In this document: one piece after another, positions 36,723 to 46,179 of the stretch
Position numbering within the stretch: position 1 is the first letter of the stretch
How the letters are laid out: every line of letters begins with the position of its first letter
NCBI RefSeq assembly: GCF_019039215.1
Contig: NZ_JAHNZZ010000001.1
Span: 2,501,037-2,549,484, forward strand
Direction: 5' to 3'
DNA from: Bacillus sp. FJAT-29790
GTDB taxonomy: Bacteria > Bacillota > Bacilli > Bacillales > Cytobacillaceae
DNA: 48,448 nucleotides
Position numbers and translations under genes: made by a program
Notes under the pieces: model-generated
Told to the model about the DNA's origin: nothing
What the model saw: only the letters and a program-made list of their open reading frames with translations
The model's database searches: none

Positions 36723-37924
36723 ACATTCACCTTCTTATTTTGTACAATACTTTGAACCTTTGTTGGCAATCCCCATAGTTTAATAAATCCTACCGCTGCA
36801 TTATGGTCAAATTCATCATCTGACGTGTATGTGGCGAGCTTTTCATCATATAAAGAAAAAGGAGATTTTCTTCCTTCGATAATCGCGTGACCTTTAAACA
36901 GCTTTACACGAACAGTTCCCGTAACAAACTTTTGCGTATCTTCAAGGAATGCTGATAATGCGCCTTTCAAAGGTGAGAACCATAGACCTTCGTAAATTAA
37001 TTCAGCAATTTTCTTTTCGATCACTGGTTTGAAATGGGCAACTTCTTTTACTAAAGTTAAATCCTCTAGCTCTTTATGCGCTTTAATCAGTGTCATTGCA
37101 CCAGGACATTCGTAAACTTCACGAGATTTTATTCCAACTAGGCGGTTTTCAACATGATCAATTCTGCCTACTCCATGCTTTCCTGCAAGGTCATTCAATT
37201 CTAAAATCAACTCTGATAATGAATATTGTTTTCCATTTATACTAGTTGGAACTCCTTTTTCAAAGCCAATTTCCACGATATCTGGTGTATTAGGCGCTTC
37301 TTCCAGACTTGATGTCAGCTCATAAGCTTCTTCTGGCGGAGCAGCCCATGGATCCTCAAGAATTCCACATTCATTGCTTCGTCCCCATAAGTTCTGGTCG
37401 ATTGAAAACGGTGAATCTAAATTGATTGGAATTGGAATATATTTTTGTTTTGCATATTCAATTTCTTCCTCACGTGACCATTTCCATTCACGGACAGGCG
37501 CCAATACTTGGAGATCCGGATTTAATGCTTGAATTGCTACTTCAAAACGCACTTGGTCATTTCCTTTTCCAGTACAGCCATGTGCAACCGCAACTGCGCC
37601 TTCTTTTTCCGCTACTTCAACCAATTTCTTCGCAATCAATGGACGTGAAAGTGCAGAGATAAGCGGATATTTATTTTCATAAAGTGCGTGTGCTTGCAGC
37701 GCCATCAGTGCATAATCACTAGCAAACTCTTCTTTTGCATCAATAACATACGATTGAATAGCACCAACTGTTAATGCTTTTTCTTGAATGAATTTTAAAT
37801 CCTTTCCTTCTCCCACATCTAGACAGCAGGCTACAACCGCGTAGCCTTGTTCTTCCAGCCATTTAATTGCTACTGAAGTATCTAAACCGCCTGAATAGGC
37901 AAGTACTACTTTTGCTTTTGACAT
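36719..37924 (-). CDS. argG: Argininosuccinate synthase
   Basis: A 401-residue ligase joining citrulline and aspartate with ATP. P-loop-like [15 protein letters not shown] at the N-terminus, [16 protein letters not shown], and [14 protein letters not shown] [21 protein letters not shown] are present; the length is normal and no breaks are seen. AAGGAGG precedes the ATG. The downstream argH is broken, so this enzyme would make argininosuccinate with no local route onward. Two ARG-box-like sites upstream point to AhrC/ArgR control. Confidence 0.97.
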   Translation of the reverse strand: MSKAKVVLAYSGGLDTSVAIKWLEEQGYAVVACCLDVGEGKDLKFIQEKALTVGAIQSYVIDAKEEFASDYALMALQAHALYENKYPLISALSRPLIAKKLVEVAEKEGAVAVAHGCTGKGNDQVRFEVAIQALNPDLQVLAPVREWKWSREEEIEYAKQKYIPIPINLDSPFSIDQNLWGRSNECGILEDPWAAPPEEAYELTSSLEEAPNTPDIVEIGFEKGVPTSINGKQYSLSELILELNDLAGKHGVGRIDHVENRLVGIKSREVYECPGAMTLIKAHKELEDLTLVKEVAHFKPVIEKKIAELIYEGLWFSPLKGALSAFLEDTQKFVTGTVRVKLFKGHAIIEGRKSPFSLYDEKLATYTSDDEFDHNAAVGFIKLWGLPTKVQSIVQNKKVNV

Positions 37925-37945
37925 TACATTTTCCTCCTTGTTATA

Positions 37946-37983
37946 TACGAATAATTATTCATTAATATTTGTTTTTATTCATC
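37946..37983 (-). promoter_or_regulatory. Tandem ARG boxes (AhrC/ArgR operator) upstream of argG
   Basis: On the minus strand GATGAATAAAAACAAAT (37967-37983) and AATGAATAATTATTCGTA (37946-37963) both resemble the Bacillus ARG box (CATGAATAAAAATKCAAK); the first is one base short and the second is a palindrome around GAATAATTATTC. They lie 22-59 bases before the argG start. A TATTCT-like -10 lies just upstream. Confidence 0.65.
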
Positions 37984-38058
37984 ATTCTTGTATAAAGAAT
38001 AACATGTTTTTTTAAAAAAAATCAATACTTATCCTAAAAAATGTATAAAAATAATAAT

Positions 38059-38350
38059 GGTTGTTTTGTAAAGTTTGTTGCTTTTGATAATGTGATTTTT
38101 ATTTAATAATCTGAGTTGATTGGAGCGGAGGGCACTTGACTCCTCGAAAATGCTATCGCTTTTCCTTCGTGCGTGGGCAGATTCAAGGATGTAAATTCAG
38201 TATCCTGCGGGAATAGAGGGAAGCGGGAGACCCCGCAGGCGATAACGCCGAGGAGGCTCCCGTCCCCTCCCCGCAGAAAGCAAGTGCCCGCAGTGGAAAT
38301 CAACGGGCAAACTTTGTAGGCTAAAAACAACAATATATGCGAAAACAGCC
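38059..38350 (-). repeat. MITE-like repeat, family 1, copy R9
   Basis: A 292-bp copy with GGTTGTTTTGTAAAGTTTG and GCGAAAACAGCC ends. It is the inverted counterpart of R7 at 27.9 kb, with the extra internal module (about 38140-38213, CTCCTCGAAAATGCTATCGC onward) also seen in R3. It fills the spacer between argG and the 104-residue gene together with the ARG region. Confidence 0.88.
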
Positions 38351-38470
38351 AAAATAAATGACCTTTTCATATAGAAAGGCCAAATTCATGAATGAATTGC
38401 GCGAACAATTGGAAGGAAGAAGAAGAGTATAGTAGAATATAAGCAATATATATTTTGGGGGATTTTTTAA

Positions 38471-38785
38471 ATGGACGAACATTTTTTATATAATGAACGC
38501 CTTGGCATACCGATCCCATCATTTACGGGCGATTGGGAGCAATTTTCGGGACAAACACAACAAGTGATATTATTTCAATGGGAAAAAATTAGAGGGAAAA
38601 TTCCAGATCGGATTGCTGAACTAGAGGAAAAGATTAATATCAAGCAGGCCCAGCTTTCAGATGAGGGGAATTTCATTCGGTCATGCGAGCTGAACAGTGA
38701 AATTGCTGAATTGGCTTCCATTATTAACGATCTGTGGCTATGGTATCGAACGAATCAAGATGTTTCAGGAAAAATGCATCAATAA
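38471..38785 (+). CDS. Conserved hypothetical protein (104 residues)
   Basis: A soluble helical protein starting MDEHFLYNERLGIPIPSFTGDW, with a long central coiled region (about 40-90, IAELEEKINIKQAQL...EIAELASIINDLW). GGGGG-type ribosome site upstream. Related hypothetical proteins sit beside moaB in other Bacillus genomes. No catalytic motif; function unknown. It converges on moaB across a terminator. Confidence 0.8.
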   Translation: MDEHFLYNERLGIPIPSFTGDWEQFSGQTQQVILFQWEKIRGKIPDRIAELEEKINIKQAQLSDEGNFIRSCELNSEIAELASIINDLWLWYRTNQDVSGKMHQ

Positions 38786-38786
38786 G

Positions 38787-38828
38787 ATTAAAAAGATCCT
38801 TTTAAGCAGAAGAAAGGATCTTTTTGTC
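38787..38828. terminator. Bidirectional terminator before moaB end
   Basis: AAAAAGATCCTTT (38790-38802) pairs with AAAGGATCTTTTT (38813-38825), with A and T tracts on either side serving both convergent genes. Confidence 0.9.
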
Positions 38829-38836
38829 AGTCATCC

Positions 38837-39349
38837 TTACAAATCCTTTTTCAATTCTCTAACGACATGCCCAAGTTCAGGCAGGATTAGCTTGTTCATT
38901 GCAAGACGAACCGCACCTGATGATCCTGGTGTCGAGAATACAGCTTTATTTTGGACAACCCCTGCCACAGCGCGCGAAAGAATGGCAGCCGACCCAATAT
39001 CCTCCTGATAGCTAAGCATTCGAAATAACTCGCCAAATCCGCTGATTTCTTTATCGAATAAGCCCTTAACTGTTTCGATTGTAATGTCCCGCAGTGCAAT
39101 TCCTGTTCCGCCATTAGTCAGAACTACATCGATTGCTGGATCTTTGCACCCCTTTAATATTTCTTCGCGCAGCTGTTCCCCTTCGTCTTTAACAATGACA
39201 TAATCGGCAACCGTGTGACCCGCACTCTCTAATAGATCAATCATAAGTCTTCCACTTTTATCGGTATCCACTCCCCTCGTATCACTTACCGTAATCACTT
39301 TGCAAGATACATGTTTCGGCGCTTCTTTTTTATGTTCAATTGTGGTCAT
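38837..39349 (-). CDS. moaB: Molybdenum cofactor biosynthesis protein MoaB
   Basis: A 170-residue MogA/MoaB-fold protein. The molybdopterin-binding motifs TVSDTRGVDTDKSG, LTNGGTGIALRDIT and FSTPGSSGAVRLAM are present. It acts in adenylylation of molybdopterin; in several bacteria MoaB is partly redundant with MogA. The ATG overlaps the stop of the upstream EcsC-like gene (ATGA), so they are coupled. Position next to argG follows the B. subtilis order. Confidence 0.94.
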   Translation of the reverse strand: MTTIEHKKEAPKHVSCKVITVSDTRGVDTDKSGRLMIDLLESAGHTVADYVIVKDEGEQLREEILKGCKDPAIDVVLTNGGTGIALRDITIETVKGLFDKEISGFGELFRMLSYQEDIGSAAILSRAVAGVVQNKAVFSTPGSSGAVRLAMNKLILPELGHVVRELKKDL

Positions 39350-40188
39350 CCGCTTTTACCTTCTTTCTTACTCAAATACCTTATTTGATAATATTTATGG
39401 GCAAATTCCGTGACTTTTCTTGTAAGCTGGTAATTCGTTCCTGCACCAATTGCCATACTGATAATCGGGATGCCTTGAAGCGATTTCTTTCGAAAGAGAA
39501 AAATGGCCATTCCTTTGAATAGTTGTTTAAGCGGCTGTTCAAGCCAAGTAATATTAGCTAATTCTTCGTTCCCTTCATAAAAATAATCTTCCTTATGGTT
39601 TTGAAGTTCATTCATTAACTCTCCCCATGCCCTATTCTGCATGCGAGGTGGAAGGGTTGCTGCATGAAACACCTTAAGCGAGCTCATCATTTCAAAAGGC
39701 GTATTCACCTCAAATCCATATGTCATGGCGATAAGCTGAACCACTCTAAGATTTATGACAGCCATCGCAGGGAGATCGGCTCCAAGCAATAAGGAACTTC
39801 CTGTCCCTGCCATGCCACCCTGTGCAAAAGAATAAAGACGGTGTCGGGCAATTTGCTGCTGTGCTATGTATTGGAGCTGATCTATACTTAAGATATGTAA
39901 ATCTTCAATCGTTTCGATATTGGAATCGAAAATCCGTCCTGCTGTTAAAATTCGTTCCTTTGCGTCCAATTGAAGCTGTGAGCCTTGAATGAGGGCATGA
40001 AGATGGAACAGCCAATTGTCTAATGCAGAAAAAAACTGCTGTTGAACTGTTTCTGGAAGCATCATGAAGGCTCTTTCTAAATATTTCTCGTATGTTAATT
40101 CAAGATCATTCGGCTCATAACTATAAAGTTTGCTTTCCCAATCATGAATCTCGGCTAAGACTTTTTTCTCCCGATCTGTCATTTCCAT
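39346..40188 (-). CDS. EcsC family protein
   Basis: A 280-residue protein of the EcsC family, recognised by AFMMLPETVQQQFFSALDNWLF, FAQGGMAGTGSSLLLGADLPAMAVINLRVVQLIAMTYGFEV and IPIISMAIGAGTNYQLTRKV. A weakly hydrophobic centre (about 140-180) may associate with membranes. Start chosen at ATG 40188, where TTGGAGG lies eight bases upstream; the TTG at 40203 is inside that ribosome site. EcsC function is not known. Coupled to moaB. Confidence 0.88.
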   Translation of the reverse strand: MEMTDREKKVLAEIHDWESKLYSYEPNDLELTYEKYLERAFMMLPETVQQQFFSALDNWLFHLHALIQGSQLQLDAKERILTAGRIFDSNIETIEDLHILSIDQLQYIAQQQIARHRLYSFAQGGMAGTGSSLLLGADLPAMAVINLRVVQLIAMTYGFEVNTPFEMMSSLKVFHAATLPPRMQNRAWGELMNELQNHKEDYFYEGNEELANITWLEQPLKQLFKGMAIFLFRKKSLQGIPIISMAIGAGTNYQLTRKVTEFAHKYYQIRYLSKKEGKSG

Positions 40189-40398
40189 ACTGAGTTCCTC
40201 CAATCTAAATAGCTGGTTAAATTTAGTATAGCATAATTAGAATGGTAAATTCTCTCTCATACTACATGTAAAAAAGGACGAATTTAACATCTTTCTATCA
40301 AATCAGCGAACTTAACTGTACTTAGGCTGCTATATCGTTCACTTTTAAATATATCAGCGATCCCTCTTTTATTAATGTCTACATAAATTCTGAAATTC

Positions 40399-40434
40399 AA
40401 AAAAGACAAAAGCACTTGTGCCTTTGTCTTCCAT
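40399..40434 (-). terminator. Terminator after ackA
   Basis: On the minus strand GACAAAGGCACAAGTGCTTTTGTC forms a stem with a G-U pair, followed by TTTTTTG. Confidence 0.88.
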
Positions 40435-40437
40435 ACG

Positions 40438-41625
40438 TTATTTAGATAGTCTAACTACATCCCGCGCAATCATAACTTCCTCATTCGTCGGAATGATCAT
40501 CACCTTAACAGGTGAATGTGGATAGTTAATAAATGCTTCTTCTCCGCGGACTTTATTGAGTGCAGGATCCCAATAAATACCCATGAATTCTAGGCCGTGA
40601 AGAACACGTTCTCGAATGACATCACTATTTTCTCCGATTCCAGCTGTAAAGATGATCGCATCCACACCAGACATACGCGCAGCATACGATCCAATATATT
40701 TATGAATTCGATTTGCAAACACTTCAAGTGCTAATTCAGCTCTTTGATTTCCTTCGTCTGCATGTACTTCGATGTCACGTAGGTCACTTGAGAATCCGGA
40801 TACACCTAGCATGCCACTTTCTTTGTTAAGTACATCTAGAACCTCATCAGCTGTTTTATTTGTTTTTTCCATAATGAAAGGGATTAGGGCAGGGTCAATA
40901 TTTCCTGACCGTGTTCCCATCGTCACACCTGCAAGAGGTGTGAACCCCATTGATGTATCGAGCGATTTGCCGCCTTCAATAGCAGCAATGCTTGCTCCAT
41001 TTCCTAAATGACAGGAAATTAATCGCAATTGATCAAGCGGGCGGCCAAGCATTTCGGCAGCGCGTTCTGACACATACTTATGGGAAGTACCATGGAAGCC
41101 ATATTTACGGATTCCGAAATTTTTATAATACGCATAAGGTAAGCTGTATAAGAATGAACTTTCCGGCATTGTTTGGTGGAACGCAGTATCAAAAACGGCA
41201 ATGGAAGGAACATTTGGCAACACATGCTGAAAAGCTTTGATCCCTGTAATGTTAGCAGGATTATGAAGGGGAGCAAGCTCTGATAAAACTTCGATTTTTT
41301 CAATTACTTCGTCTGTAATGACAACGGAGTCTGAAAATTCCTCTCCACCATGAACAACACGGTGGCCGATTCCGTCAATTTCGTCTAAAGATTGAATAAT
41401 CCCTAGGTTTGTCAATTTATCTAGTAAAAGCTTAACAGCCACATCGTGATCTGGAATATGGGTTGTTTCTGTCACTTTTTCACCGTTGACAACGATACTG
41501 AAAGAGGATTCATCCATCCCAATTCGCTCAATCATTCCTTTCGTAATTACTTCTTCGCTCGGCATTTCAAATAATTGGAATTTCAATGAAGAACTACCGG
41601 CATTGATTGCAATAATTTTTGCCAT
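40438..41625 (-). CDS. ackA: Acetate kinase
   Basis: A 395-residue acetate kinase; makes ATP and acetate from acetyl phosphate. N-terminal [31 protein letters not shown], the catalytic Asp region [38 protein letters not shown] and [17 protein letters not shown] are all present. I set the start at 41625 ([15 protein letters not shown] before it); the open frame runs 31 codons further but that part is unlike the family. A CcpA site at 41768-41781 suggests glucose activation, as in B. subtilis. Confidence 0.97.
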   Translation of the reverse strand: MAKIIAINAGSSSLKFQLFEMPSEEVITKGMIERIGMDESSFSIVVNGEKVTETTHIPDHDVAVKLLLDKLTNLGIIQSLDEIDGIGHRVVHGGEEFSDSVVITDEVIEKIEVLSELAPLHNPANITGIKAFQHVLPNVPSIAVFDTAFHQTMPESSFLYSLPYAYYKNFGIRKYGFHGTSHKYVSERAAEMLGRPLDQLRLISCHLGNGASIAAIEGGKSLDTSMGFTPLAGVTMGTRSGNIDPALIPFIMEKTNKTADEVLDVLNKESGMLGVSGFSSDLRDIEVHADEGNQRAELALEVFANRIHKYIGSYAARMSGVDAIIFTAGIGENSDVIRERVLHGLEFMGIYWDPALNKVRGEEAFINYPHSPVKVMIIPTNEEVMIARDVVRLSK

Positions 41626-41767
41626 ATCTCTTACCGCTCCTTTTATGTAAACAATTAAATTCAATGTTTTAGAAGTACACTTATATTTTGTACAACGGAT
41701 ATCATTAATATCTCTCAATTCCTCATTTAATCACTGTCAGCCGTATATATCAAGAAAGACCTTGCAT

Positions 41768-41781
41768 TGGTATCGTTTTCA
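41768..41781 (-). promoter_or_regulatory. CcpA site (cre) upstream of ackA
   Basis: On the minus strand TGAAAACGATACCA matches TGNAANCGNTNNCA at every fixed position. It lies about 143 bases before the ackA start, consistent with upstream activation by CcpA. Confidence 0.75.
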
Positions 41782-41850
41782 AGATAAATTAAGTATTTTC
41801 TGATACTTTGGGAATTTTGAATTATGTAACTTTCGCATAAGTTTTCAATA

Positions 41851-41886
41851 GAAAAACGCCATTCATCTCCGTAATGAATGGCGTAA
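41851..41886 (-). terminator. Terminator of the hutH-small gene unit
   Basis: ACGCCATTCAT (41856-41866) pairs perfectly with ATGAATGGCGT (41874-41884); on the minus strand TTTTT follows. The stretch 41887-42088 is AT-rich and shows no other feature. Confidence 0.88.
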
Positions 41887-42088
41887 AGCTCGTAAAATTA
41901 CTTGTATCATTATTATTTTTCCATCTAATTTTTGGCTAATCTTTATGACATCCGAATCAAGAATCCTATATTCTTTGCCGTTTCGTACATATTACTGCAA
42001 TATCTATTTGTACTTCTATTTAAATCAAGAGCATTTTTGAAAATCATTAATCGTCTTACCTTTTTATCATTATCTGTTCCCAAAACGT

Positions 42089-42247
42089 TTATACTTCATT
42101 TAATGTGAAACAATGATCCGTGAAATAGATAACCTCGGAAAGAATCTTGCAGCCATGCATGGTGTCAAACGCTTCTCTTGCTTGTTCTTCGGTATCAAAT
42201 TCAAACATTGTAATATTTGAATTTGTATAATGAGTTATGACCCACAT
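42089..42247 (-). CDS. Small protein downstream of hutH (52 residues)
   Basis: Open frame with GGGAGGG six to seven bases before ATG. It starts MWVITHYTNSNITMFEFDTEEQAREAF and continues GCKILSEVIYF. The layout (short beta strands, then DTEEQAREAF helix, then strand) looks like a tiny ferredoxin-like alpha-beta fold. I recall similar short Bacillus hypotheticals of unknown function. It lies 64 bases after hutH on the same strand and before a terminator, so it is probably co-transcribed. Confidence 0.72.
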   Translation of the reverse strand: MWVITHYTNSNITMFEFDTEEQAREAFDTMHGCKILSEVIYFTDHCFTLNEV

Positions 42248-42311
42248 AAAAATTCCCTCCCATTAAAAAGATACTGCAAAGTACAAGGACGTCTGACTGC
42301 CCCCACCATGC

Positions 42312-43850
42312 TTACTCCGTAAATTGTTCTTCCATTTCCCTTAATACATCGATATTTTTCATGAAATCAGCTGCCTTTTGGAAGTCTTTGTATAAGACTC
42401 GATCCGTATCAAGAAATGGAACATACTTTCTACATGTAGAATAAACCCACTTTGTTCCATCTCCTAGATGGTGGGCACCCCGATAATCAGCTGCCTGAAC
42501 TCCACATAACAACTCAATAGATATAACACTGCGGCAGTTCTCGACAATTTTGGCTGCTTTACGTGCTGCGATGGTTCCCATACTCACATGATCTTCTTGA
42601 TTAGCTGAACTTGGGATTGAATCGACACTTGCAGGGTGCGCAAGAGATTTATTTTCTGAAACGAGTGAAGCTGCAGCATACTGTGCAATCATAAATCCAG
42701 AATTAGTTCCTCCATACTTCGTTAAAAACGGAGGAAGATTGTCATTTAGTTGGGGATTGACAAGCCGTTCAATTCTTCTTTCAGAAATATTAGCCAACTC
42801 TGCCACCGCAATTGAGAGAAAATCCATCACTAATGCGATCGGTTGGCCATGGAAATTCCCTCCCGAAATCACCTTATTCTTCTCTGCGAAAATTAGTGGA
42901 TTATCTGTAACCGAATTTATTTCAATAACTATTTTGTCATGAATATAATTCAATGCATCTCTCGTTGCCCCATGTACTTGAGGAACACAACGTAATGAAT
43001 AGGCATCTTGCACTCGTACTTCTCCCTGGTTCGTCATTAACTGACTGCCCTTTGTCAACATCTGTACATTTCTTGCAACTTGCTGTTGACCATAGTGTGG
43101 ACGAATTTCATGCGTTTCAGGCTCAAAAGCCTGTCTAACCCCCCGTAGAACCTCGGTCGTTAAAGCTGCTGAGGAGTCCGCCCATTTAGCAAGTTTCATG
43201 GCATCCCAACATGCAATTGCACCAACTCCCGTCATGACCTGTGTTCCATTAATCAGTGCGAGTCCTTCTTTTGCTTCAAGTGATACAGGAGCGATTCCCG
43301 CTTTATAAAGAGCTGCTCCTCCCTCCATTAATTCTCCATTATAGTAAGCCTCTCCTTCCCCCATCATGACAAGAGCCAAATGGGAGAGCGGTGCCAGATC
43401 GCCGCTTGCTCCTAGAGAACCCTTTTCAGGGATCATCGGAATAACACCTTTGTTCAGCATCTCTACCATCATTTCAATAACCTGAAGCCGAATACCAGAA
43501 TTCCCTCTCATAAGCGAATTAATGCGAAGGAAGATAATTGCTCTTACTACTTCTTCTGGAAACGGATCTCCAATGCCGCACGCATGGCTGCGAATCAAAT
43601 TTACCTGCAAATCTTTCGCATCATCACTAGATATATACGTGTCACTGAATTTTCCAAAACCTGTAGTCAGACCATATACTACTTTTTTCTCAGCCAGCAG
43701 CTTCTCCACATATTGTCTGCTTTGGATTACCTTTTCCTTAGAATTCTCTGCCAAACAAACTTTATAATGATAACGCCCAACAAGAACGACATCTTCTAAA
43801 GATAATGTATCGCCCCCGATTGTAACTTCCTTCTGTTCTACAAATTGCAT
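42312..43850 (-). CDS. hutH: Histidine ammonia-lyase
   Basis: A 512-residue lyase making urocanate and ammonia from histidine. The Ala-Ser-Gly of the MIO prosthetic group is in GSLGASGDLAPLSHL; YGLTTGFGKF supplies the catalytic Tyr; SHACGIGDPF carries the His; and SSANQEDHVSMG has the Glu usual in histidine-specific lyases rather than those for Phe or Tyr. GAAGGAG precedes the ATG. No hutP, hutU, hutI or hutG is in the window; instead it follows a HisC-like aminotransferase and D-2-hydroxyacid dehydrogenase. A strong terminator lies in its leader (43886-43922). Confidence 0.9.
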   Translation of the reverse strand: MQFVEQKEVTIGGDTLSLEDVVLVGRYHYKVCLAENSKEKVIQSRQYVEKLLAEKKVVYGLTTGFGKFSDTYISSDDAKDLQVNLIRSHACGIGDPFPEEVVRAIIFLRINSLMRGNSGIRLQVIEMMVEMLNKGVIPMIPEKGSLGASGDLAPLSHLALVMMGEGEAYYNGELMEGGAALYKAGIAPVSLEAKEGLALINGTQVMTGVGAIACWDAMKLAKWADSSAALTTEVLRGVRQAFEPETHEIRPHYGQQQVARNVQMLTKGSQLMTNQGEVRVQDAYSLRCVPQVHGATRDALNYIHDKIVIEINSVTDNPLIFAEKNKVISGGNFHGQPIALVMDFLSIAVAELANISERRIERLVNPQLNDNLPPFLTKYGGTNSGFMIAQYAAASLVSENKSLAHPASVDSIPSSANQEDHVSMGTIAARKAAKIVENCRSVISIELLCGVQAADYRGAHHLGDGTKWVYSTCRKYVPFLDTDRVLYKDFQKAADFMKNIDVLREMEEQFTE

Positions 43851-43882
43851 TCTGATCGACTCCTTCTATAAATAAGTGAATT

Positions 43883-43925
43883 AAAAAAGAGACCACACCA
43901 AATAAAATGGTTGTGACCTCTATAA
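43883..43925 (-). terminator. Terminator in the hutH leader
   Basis: On the minus strand AGAGGTCACAACC pairs (with G-U pairs) with GGTGTGGTCTCT, followed by TTTTTTAATTC. It ends the upstream aminotransferase-dehydrogenase unit or acts as an attenuator 33 bases before hutH. A near twin lies at 48308-48343. Confidence 0.85.
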
Positions 43926-44058
43926 ACTAAAGAACTATGGCCTTATCTATTATTTTTTGACCTTCAATAATTCAAAGCATCGATATATTTCACTTTTTTA
44001 GCTAGATCATATTTCATTTTAAAATAGAAGCATTGAACTCTATAGATTAAAGTCTGTT

Positions 44059-45054
44059 TTACAATCTGATTTTATTTAAAACCTGCGAATTCAATGTTTT
44101 GACTAATGGCTTGCCTGCTACACCATCAATAATATTCTGACAGGTCTTGTTTTTTAATTCTTCAAGTGCATCTTCCGAGATATAACCCGAATGAGGTGTA
44201 ACAAAAACCTCGTCCATAGCAAGCAGAGGGTCATTGGGATTTGGCGGTTCATTCAATAATACATCAAGACCAGCACCAGCGATGTGTCCTTCAAAAATTG
44301 CTTGATATAAATCCTCTTCATTAATCAGGCCGCCTCTGCTCGTATTGACAATAAATGAGCCCCGAGGCATCATCATTAGTTGTTCGTAGCTAATGATGTT
44401 TTTATTCTCTGGCCTAAGTGGTATATGGAGACTCAAAATAGTCGATTGCTTCAGCAATTCGTTAAATGAAACTGTTTCCACTGCGTATTCCGCCAATACT
44501 TCTTGTGGAGCTGTAGGGGCATGGGTTATTATGCGAACACCAAAAGGTTTAAGCTTCCGGGCAACCTTACGAGCAATTAGCCCAAATCCAAGTAAGCCAA
44601 CTGTGTTTTTACTAAAGCGCTGAATAGGAAGGGTATCCATAGGAGCCCATTTCCCTCCCTTTACTTGCCTATGATAAGCAGGGAAACGTCTAGTGATCGT
44701 GAGCATATGCGTTATCGTATGATCAGAGACCTCTTCTGAGCAAAATTCTGGCACATGGGATACGATTATCCCCTTTCCTGTAGCTGCCTCTACATCGATA
44801 TGATTATATCCGACTGACGAAGCGGTAATTACCCGACAGGAATCTAGTTTATTAATTAACTCTGCTTGACATGGAAACCCTACTTGGACGATTACCCCGT
44901 CCACATATGGAGCATATTGAGGCAGATCCTCTTCCAATGTCTCTGAGCGGGTTACCTTCACTTCAAACCCATTTTGTTCAAGGATAGCCTTTTCCACACT
45001 ATGGTCTACCCATTCATCATCAAGAATCCAAACTAAATGCCGGCCATCTTTCAT
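44059..45054 (-). CDS. D-isomer-specific 2-hydroxyacid dehydrogenase
   Basis: A 331-residue NAD(P)-dependent oxidoreductase. The Rossmann motif is TVGLLGFGLIARKVA (GxGxxA); the catalytic triad is visible as Arg in VNTSRGGLINEEDL, Glu in GLDVLLNEPPNPNDPLL and His in VTPHSGYISE. These enzymes reduce 2-oxoacids to D-2-hydroxyacids. Its start is 12 bases after the stop of the HisC-like aminotransferase, so they form an operon: the aminotransferase would make a 2-oxoacid and this enzyme would reduce it. Substrate not determinable from sequence. Confidence 0.88.
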   Translation of the reverse strand: MKDGRHLVWILDDEWVDHSVEKAILEQNGFEVKVTRSETLEEDLPQYAPYVDGVIVQVGFPCQAELINKLDSCRVITASSVGYNHIDVEAATGKGIIVSHVPEFCSEEVSDHTITHMLTITRRFPAYHRQVKGGKWAPMDTLPIQRFSKNTVGLLGFGLIARKVARKLKPFGVRIITHAPTAPQEVLAEYAVETVSFNELLKQSTILSLHIPLRPENKNIISYEQLMMMPRGSFIVNTSRGGLINEEDLYQAIFEGHIAGAGLDVLLNEPPNPNDPLLAMDEVFVTPHSGYISEDALEELKNKTCQNIIDGVAGKPLVKTLNSQVLNKIRL

Positions 45055-45066
45055 TGCGTTCCCCCC

Positions 45067-46179
45067 TTATATGTGATGTGGAGTTTGACTGCTTACTTCC
45101 TCCAGCGCCTTGATGAGCTTATCATTCTGCTTCGCTGTACCTATGCTGATACGTGCATAGGTAGGATACCCCCAAGCTGAACACGGACGAATGATTAACC
45201 CCTTTGAAAATAAATCTTTTGCTAGTTTCGAAGTATCTTGCTTCATGTCGATGAACAGGAAATTCGTATGTGTTTCTTCTACTTTATAGCCAAGAGACCT
45301 AAAAACCGTAATCATTTTTTCCATCTCAAGCTTGTTTCCGAGTAGAACTTTTTCTTTATATTCCACATCATCAAGAGCAGCAACCGCACCTGCATGGGCT
45401 ACGCGATTACAGGCAAACGGTTCACGTACCATTTGCAAAGGTCTTATGAGCTCTTCATTTGCCATCGCATAGCCTACTCTCATCCCAGCTAGCCCATACA
45501 ACTTAGAAAACGTACGAATCGTAATTACGGGAAATCCTTCCTTAATATACTCTACCCCCGTTAGATAGTGATCGAGGGTAATAAATTCGCCATAAGCCTC
45601 GTCTAGTACGGCAATAACATGCTTTGGCAAACGCTTGAAAAACTTTCGAAGTTCCTCTCCATCTACTATGGTGCCAGTTGGATTATTGGGGTTGCATATG
45701 ATGACAAGCTTCGTCCGCTCATTAATTGCATCGAGTATTGCCTCAAGATCAAACTTATGATCCTTTGTAGTCGGCACTTCTACAGGAATTCCTCCCACTA
45801 GAAGAGTGTTTTTATTATATTCTGAAAAGGTAGGTGTACAATATACTACTTCATCTCCAGAATTGACATATGAAGCAATCACTAGGTTAATAATATTGTC
45901 TGCTCCGTTTGCAACAACATAGTTTTCAGGATCGATTCCATGTAGGCTCCCAAGTTTATTACGAAGCTCCAAACACGTCAGGTCCGGATAATAATGGGCC
46001 TCAAGAACAGCCTTCTGCATCGCCTCAACCGCTTTTGGCGACGGGCCGAGGGGATTTTCATTAGTAGCAAGACGAATGATTTCATTTAATTTTGATTGTT
46101 CTTCTGCTTCCTTAGCCGCTTCTCCAGGAATATATGGTTCTAAATTTCTTACGCTGCTACGCCACAAATTTTCCGACAT
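45067..46179 (-). CDS. HisC-like aminotransferase (class I/II PLP)
   Basis: A 370-residue PLP enzyme of the histidinol-phosphate aminotransferase family. Seen: LATNENPLGPSPKAVEA, CNPNNPTGTIVDG, VLDEAYGEFI and the PLP Lys in TFSKLYGLAGMRVGYA. AGGAGG precedes the ATG. HisC paralogues can also use phenylalanine, tyrosine or histidine. It is away from any his or trp biosynthetic genes and sits with a 2-oxoacid reductase, hutH and a permease, so a catabolic or salvage role is more likely than histidine synthesis. That is inference. Confidence 0.88.
   Translation of the reverse strand: MSENLWRSSVRNLEPYIPGEAAKEAEEQSKLNEIIRLATNENPLGPSPKAVEAMQKAVLEAHYYPDLTCLELRNKLGSLHGIDPENYVVANGADNIINLVIASYVNSGDEVVYCTPTFSEYNKNTLLVGGIPVEVPTTKDHKFDLEAILDAINERTKLVIICNPNNPTGTIVDGEELRKFFKRLPKHVIAVLDEAYGEFITLDHYLTGVEYIKEGFPVITIRTFSKLYGLAGMRVGYAMANEELIRPLQMVREPFACNRVAHAGAVAALDDVEYKEKVLLGNKLEMEKMITVFRSLGYKVEETHTNFLFIDMKQDTSKLAKDLFSKGLIIRPCSAWGYPTYARISIGTAKQNDKLIKALEEVSSQTPHHI

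Noticed and set aside
41626..41718. N-terminal extension of acetate kinase
   Set aside because: The extra 31 residues lack family similarity and a good ribosome site lies before [10 protein letters not shown] at 41625.
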